In this document: positions 60,138 to 62,757 of the stretch, piece after piece | How positions within the stretch are numbered: the first letter of the stretch is position 1 | How the letters are laid out: every line of letters begins with the position of its first letter | Origin: Anaerolineae bacterium | GTDB lineage: Bacteria; Chloroflexota; Anaerolineae; JAFGEY01 | NCBI GenBank assembly: GCA_016929775.1 | Contig: JAFGIE010000230.1 | Location: 1-62,757 of the forward strand | Length of the DNA: 62,757 nt | Direction: 5' to 3' | Notes under the pieces: generated by a model | What the model was told of the DNA's origin: nothing | The model's input: the letters and a program-made list of their open reading frames with translations, nothing else | Databases searched by the model: none | Translations under genes and position numbers: made by a program

Positions 60138-61220
60138 CTATCGGTACGGTTCGACCAACCGGGCCATCGCTTCGGCTTGGTCGAGTGTCTCGAACGAAGT
60201 CATGACGTACATGCCTTTGCCGCCGACGGCGTCGAGCAGTGGAATGACCTCTTTCGGCCGTACACCCACAGCCTGCACCGACTTGCCAGCGTCCAAGATC
60301 CGGCGGTAGAGGGCATACCAGGCAGGGTCGCCGCCCGGGGGCACCTTGGGGTTGGGCGTCCACTCGATCGCGTCCAAGGCGTCGATCGCCAGGAGGGCGT
60401 CCAGGTGATGCAGGCAGTGTGCGCCGTCGAGATGGAACATCGAATAGTCCAACCACGCGCATTGAGCCTCGAGCGCCGGGACCACGAAACGCACGAACAT
60501 CTCGGCGGAGAACAGGGCAGCGGCGTCGCACTGGACCTTTGCGGTCTTGCCAGGCCCCCAGAGCCGGAAGGCGCCAAACACGGCGCCGCCGTCGTCGAGG
60601 CGGATGATGTCGTACACGCGCTGGTACGCCTGCATGAACGCGTCGTTGATCTCGTACACCTTGCTCTCTACCCAGGCTGGACGCTCGATCATGTCCAGCA
60701 GCAGCTGCTGCGTCCCGCGCAAGGAGGCGAGGATGTCGATGTTCTCGACCAAGTCTGGGCAGCCAACCGTGTACTTGCCTCGTCCCAGTTCCGTGCAGGC
60801 GCGGAGTGTCTGCTCGTGGACCCGCCACCACCTGCTATCGGGGTCAAAGCGAAGCGCCGGGAGGTGTTCGGGGCGTGCGTCCTGCGCCATCGTCGGGTTG
60901 AACCAGACCGTCTCGGGGGAAAAGCCCGGTGCAGAGCCCATGGCGAGCGCCAGCGAGCCGGGCCCGATGTCGGCGTCCGATATCGGGAAGGCGTCAGCCG
61001 GGAAGGCCCGGTGTGCTAGCTGGTGGTGGTTCCGGAGGGCGCGCGCCTGGGCGTCCGCATAGTGGGCCTCTATCGATGGCGCCGGGCCCGGGTCGACGGT
61101 CTGTTCGCGCGCTGTACGGGCCGGGACGCCGGCGGACCCCAGGACAAGCCCGGTGTGATGCCACCACTGCACAAAGTGCTGCCTGGTCTCTTCCCAGTTT
61201 GGCTTCCAACCTACATCCAT
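60138..61220 (-). CDS. URO-D superfamily (COG0407) protein, fourth copy
   Basis: 360 residues from the ATG after GGAGAGACCG. The N-terminus WKPNWEETRQHFVQWWHHTG is of the subgroup often found beside sugar catabolic genes in Chloroflexota and Planctomycetota (recollection). The loop in place of HxCG reads FHLDGAH, and the strand after it has AIEWTPNPKVP. The His is retained and the Cys is Asp, as in the copy at the left window edge. It is most distant from the other three in overall sequence. It lies between the azlC promoter region and an MFS transporter read in the same direction, which may carry its substrate. Confidence 0.75.
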   Translation of the reverse strand: MDVGWKPNWEETRQHFVQWWHHTGLVLGSAGVPARTAREQTVDPGPAPSIEAHYADAQARALRNHHQLAHRAFPADAFPISDADIGPGSLALAMGSAPGFSPETVWFNPTMAQDARPEHLPALRFDPDSRWWRVHEQTLRACTELGRGKYTVGCPDLVENIDILASLRGTQQLLLDMIERPAWVESKVYEINDAFMQAYQRVYDIIRLDDGGAVFGAFRLWGPGKTAKVQCDAAALFSAEMFVRFVVPALEAQCAWLDYSMFHLDGAHCLHHLDALLAIDALDAIEWTPNPKVPPGGDPAWYALYRRILDAGKSVQAVGVRPKEVIPLLDAVGGKGMYVMTSFETLDQAEAMARLVEPYR

Positions 61221-61303
61221 CGGTCTCTCCTGTGCGTCTATCCTCGCACCTGCACCGGGCGCCGGGCGCGGCATCGAGCTGCTGGATGGACGGCCTGCTC
61301 CTA

Positions 61304-61335
61304 GCCCCCTCCGTCCCTTTGAGGGCCTAGGGGGC
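61304..61335. terminator. Hairpin downstream of the MFS gene
   Basis: GCCCCCT / AGGGGGC outer stem with an inner CCCT-TTG-AGGG stem lies after the MFS stop on the minus strand and before the URO-D gene. No long T-run; probable terminator or attenuator. Confidence 0.5.
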
Positions 61336-61367
61336 GCCATCGCGGGCGAGAGCCTCTTGGAGGTGGT

Positions 61368-62618
61368 TCAGGTTGGCGATGAGGCATCCTCGCGGCGGAG
61401 CGTCTCAGGAACGAGCAAGCCAAAAACCATCCCGGCAAGCAGGCCCGCGGCTGCCATGATCAGCGCCGCCGCCGGCAGGGCAACCAGGTCCGCGATCGCG
61501 CCGACGATCAGCGGGCCCCCGCTGCTGCCAAGGTCGCCGATCAGCCGCCAGACGCCCAGGAACTCGCCGCGCACGCCGGTCGGCGCCAGGTCTGCGCCGA
61601 GGGTCATCATCGACCCTGAGCCGAGCCCGTTGCCAAAGCCGATCAGGAGCGCAGCGAGGAGGAGCCCTCCATACCCCGCAGCGAGGGGCAGGAGCGCCAT
61701 GCCCGCCGCCTGCAGACAGAAACTGGGCACGATGGCCCACTTGCGCCCAAGGCGGTCCATGATCCAGCCTGCCGGGTAGAAGAACAGCATGTCGATCGCC
61801 GATGAAAGGCTGACGATCGTCCCGATCGCACGCACGTCGAGGCCGAGCGCATCTGCGCCGTAGAGGGGGATGACGATCGTCCGCCCGGCGCGGATCATCT
61901 GGGCAAAGAGCTGCCCCGCGCCCGCCGAAGCGAGGAGCCCCCACCGGTCGCGCAGCATCTGCCAGAGGGGCACGCGCCGCGCCGTCGCGAGCGCAGCAAC
62001 CATCGTGTGCTCCTCGTGCGCCGGCATCCACACAGCCATGCAGGCAAGAGCTGCGGCGCCCGTCACCCCGAAGAGCAGGAACGGCACGCGCAGCCCATAC
62101 GCCTGGGCCACAACCCCGCCGAGCAAGGGTCCCACAAAGCGTCCCACGCGCGCGACTCCACCGAACAGGGCAATGGCGCGCCCACGCCCGCTCACCTGCA
62201 CTGCGCCGGCGATGTAGGCGTGGCGGGCCACGCTGTACAGCGCCTGGCCCAACCCGGAGAGGAGGCGGAAAGCCACGACCTCGGGCACCGAGCGCGCCCA
62301 GAACAGCGCCACGGTCGACGCGACGTGGCAGCCCACGCCCAGGAGCACGGTGGGTTTCTGTCCCAAGCGACGGACCACGAGACCGCTCGGCAGGTCGCCG
62401 AGGAGCATGCCCAGGGCGGCGCCCCCCGATACCAGACCTACTAGGCCGTACGACACCCCAAAGTCCCTGGCGTAAAGCGGGATGACGGGGACGATCAAGC
62501 CCGAAGAGAAGGCAAGGAGAACGGCAGGTAGGTAGAAGGAGAGAAAGAGCGTGGGCAGGGACGCTGTCCGTTCCTCTCCGGGCGATGCGGCCTCGCCCTG
62601 TCTCGGCAACTGGCTCAC
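61368..62618 (-). CDS. Major facilitator superfamily transporter
   Basis: 416 residues from a GTG. Twelve hydrophobic helices with the MFS loop signature GMLLGDLPSGLVVRRLGQKP between helices 2 and 3 and a second copy DRLGRKWAIV between helices 8 and 9. The profile resembles drug/sugar efflux-type carriers of the YajR/MdtG group. Position upstream of a URO-D gene is compatible with import of its substrate or export of a product. A strong promoter lies about 100 bases upstream. Confidence 0.9.
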   Translation of the reverse strand: MSQLPRQGEAASPGEERTASLPTLFLSFYLPAVLLAFSSGLIVPVIPLYARDFGVSYGLVGLVSGGAALGMLLGDLPSGLVVRRLGQKPTVLLGVGCHVASTVALFWARSVPEVVAFRLLSGLGQALYSVARHAYIAGAVQVSGRGRAIALFGGVARVGRFVGPLLGGVVAQAYGLRVPFLLFGVTGAAALACMAVWMPAHEEHTMVAALATARRVPLWQMLRDRWGLLASAGAGQLFAQMIRAGRTIVIPLYGADALGLDVRAIGTIVSLSSAIDMLFFYPAGWIMDRLGRKWAIVPSFCLQAAGMALLPLAAGYGGLLLAALLIGFGNGLGSGSMMTLGADLAPTGVRGEFLGVWRLIGDLGSSGGPLIVGAIADLVALPAAALIMAAAGLLAGMVFGLLVPETLRREDASSPT

Positions 62619-62717
62619 GCGTGAGGCCCTGCCCGATGTGCGGCGCGTCCCGCGCCAGATTGCGATCTCACGGCTCTTTCCTTTCCTCCGCCCAGCTCTC
62701 GAACCGGGAACGGACGG

Positions 62718-62746
62718 ATTATAGCACGACCCATCCGGGGCGGCAA
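62718..62746 (-). promoter_or_regulatory. Promoter of the MFS transporter gene
   Basis: Minus strand TTGCCG (62741-62746), 17-base spacer, TATAAT (62718-62723) preceded by TGC as an extended -10. The ~100-base leader to the GTG start shows no strong hairpin. Confidence 0.7.
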
Positions 62747-62757
62747 AGCACTCGACG

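Overview
The window is 62.8 kb of GC-rich bacterial chromosome, densely coded, with no rRNA, tRNA, CRISPR array, insertion sequence or integrase that I can see. The best guess for the organism is a Chloroflexota member of the Anaerolineae/Caldilineae type. The reasons are a large MalT/LAL-type LuxR regulator beside two small proteins of a kind I associate with that phylum, a zinc-ribbon plus cold-shock fusion protein, a Thr/Pro-rich lipoprotein linker, an isopentenyl phosphate kinase, and many COG0407 (URO-D superfamily) and sulfatase genes. This assignment is inference, not a search result.

Layout. (1) 1-11.3 kb is a carbohydrate and small-molecule catabolic block: three URO-D superfamily proteins, a GH32 beta-fructosidase, an unknown 626-residue protein, a glycosyltransferase-like protein, an amidohydrolase/deacetylase, RidA, an Fe-S aldo-keto reductase and two gene remnants. 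(2) 11.4-15.5 kb holds two small proteins, the MalT-like regulator with its promoter, and a YgbA-like protein. (3) 15.5-27.3 kb is a minus-strand run of eleven genes, many overlapping by 4 bases. It starts at a clear sigma70-type promoter before a PfkB kinase and continues through parA, parB, a metallophosphoesterase, an amidohydrolase, a lipoprotein amidase, an MFS transporter, a sulfatase, a nitrilase-family amidase and an aminotransferase. (4) 27.4-36.9 kb on the plus strand carries a DUF192 protein, a LysM/M23 cell-wall hydrolase, an orphan substrate-binding lipoprotein, a PIG-L deacetylase and a beta-glucan unit (GH5, beta-propeller lyase-like protein, GH94 phosphorylase). A DegT aminotransferase follows at 37-38.2 kb. 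(5) 38.2-42.7 kb is a promoter-led envelope operon: acylphosphatase, FecR-like membrane protein, methyltransferase, GT39-like glycosyltransferase. (6) 42.7-47.9 kb is a housekeeping and isoprenoid region: site-2 protease, isopentenyl phosphate kinase, DUF126 protein and zinc-ribbon/cold-shock protein on minus, and topoisomerase I on plus. (7) 48-62.6 kb is a second catabolic block on minus: sugar isomerase, three sulfatase-superfamily proteins, NUDIX, PspC, RraA, galactose mutarotase, GT2, stand-alone AICAR formyltransferase, HAD phosphatase, AzlCD, a fourth URO-D protein and an MFS transporter.

How the genes fit together. The catabolic enzymes lack signal peptides: GH32, GH5, GH94, the propeller protein and all four sulfatase-superfamily proteins. 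The picture is of imported, partly sulfated oligosaccharides taken apart in the cytoplasm, with MFS carriers nearby.

The most notable signal is the overlapping pair of isopentenyl phosphate kinase and DUF126 (small subunit of phosphomevalonate dehydratase in archaea) next to a site-2 protease gene, a position where MEP-pathway genes commonly sit in other bacteria. This suggests an archaeal-type modified mevalonate route in a bacterium. A second is a group of four URO-D superfamily proteins in which the methyltransferase zinc motif HxCG is replaced by xxDG, so neither heme synthesis nor standard corrinoid methyl transfer is likely.
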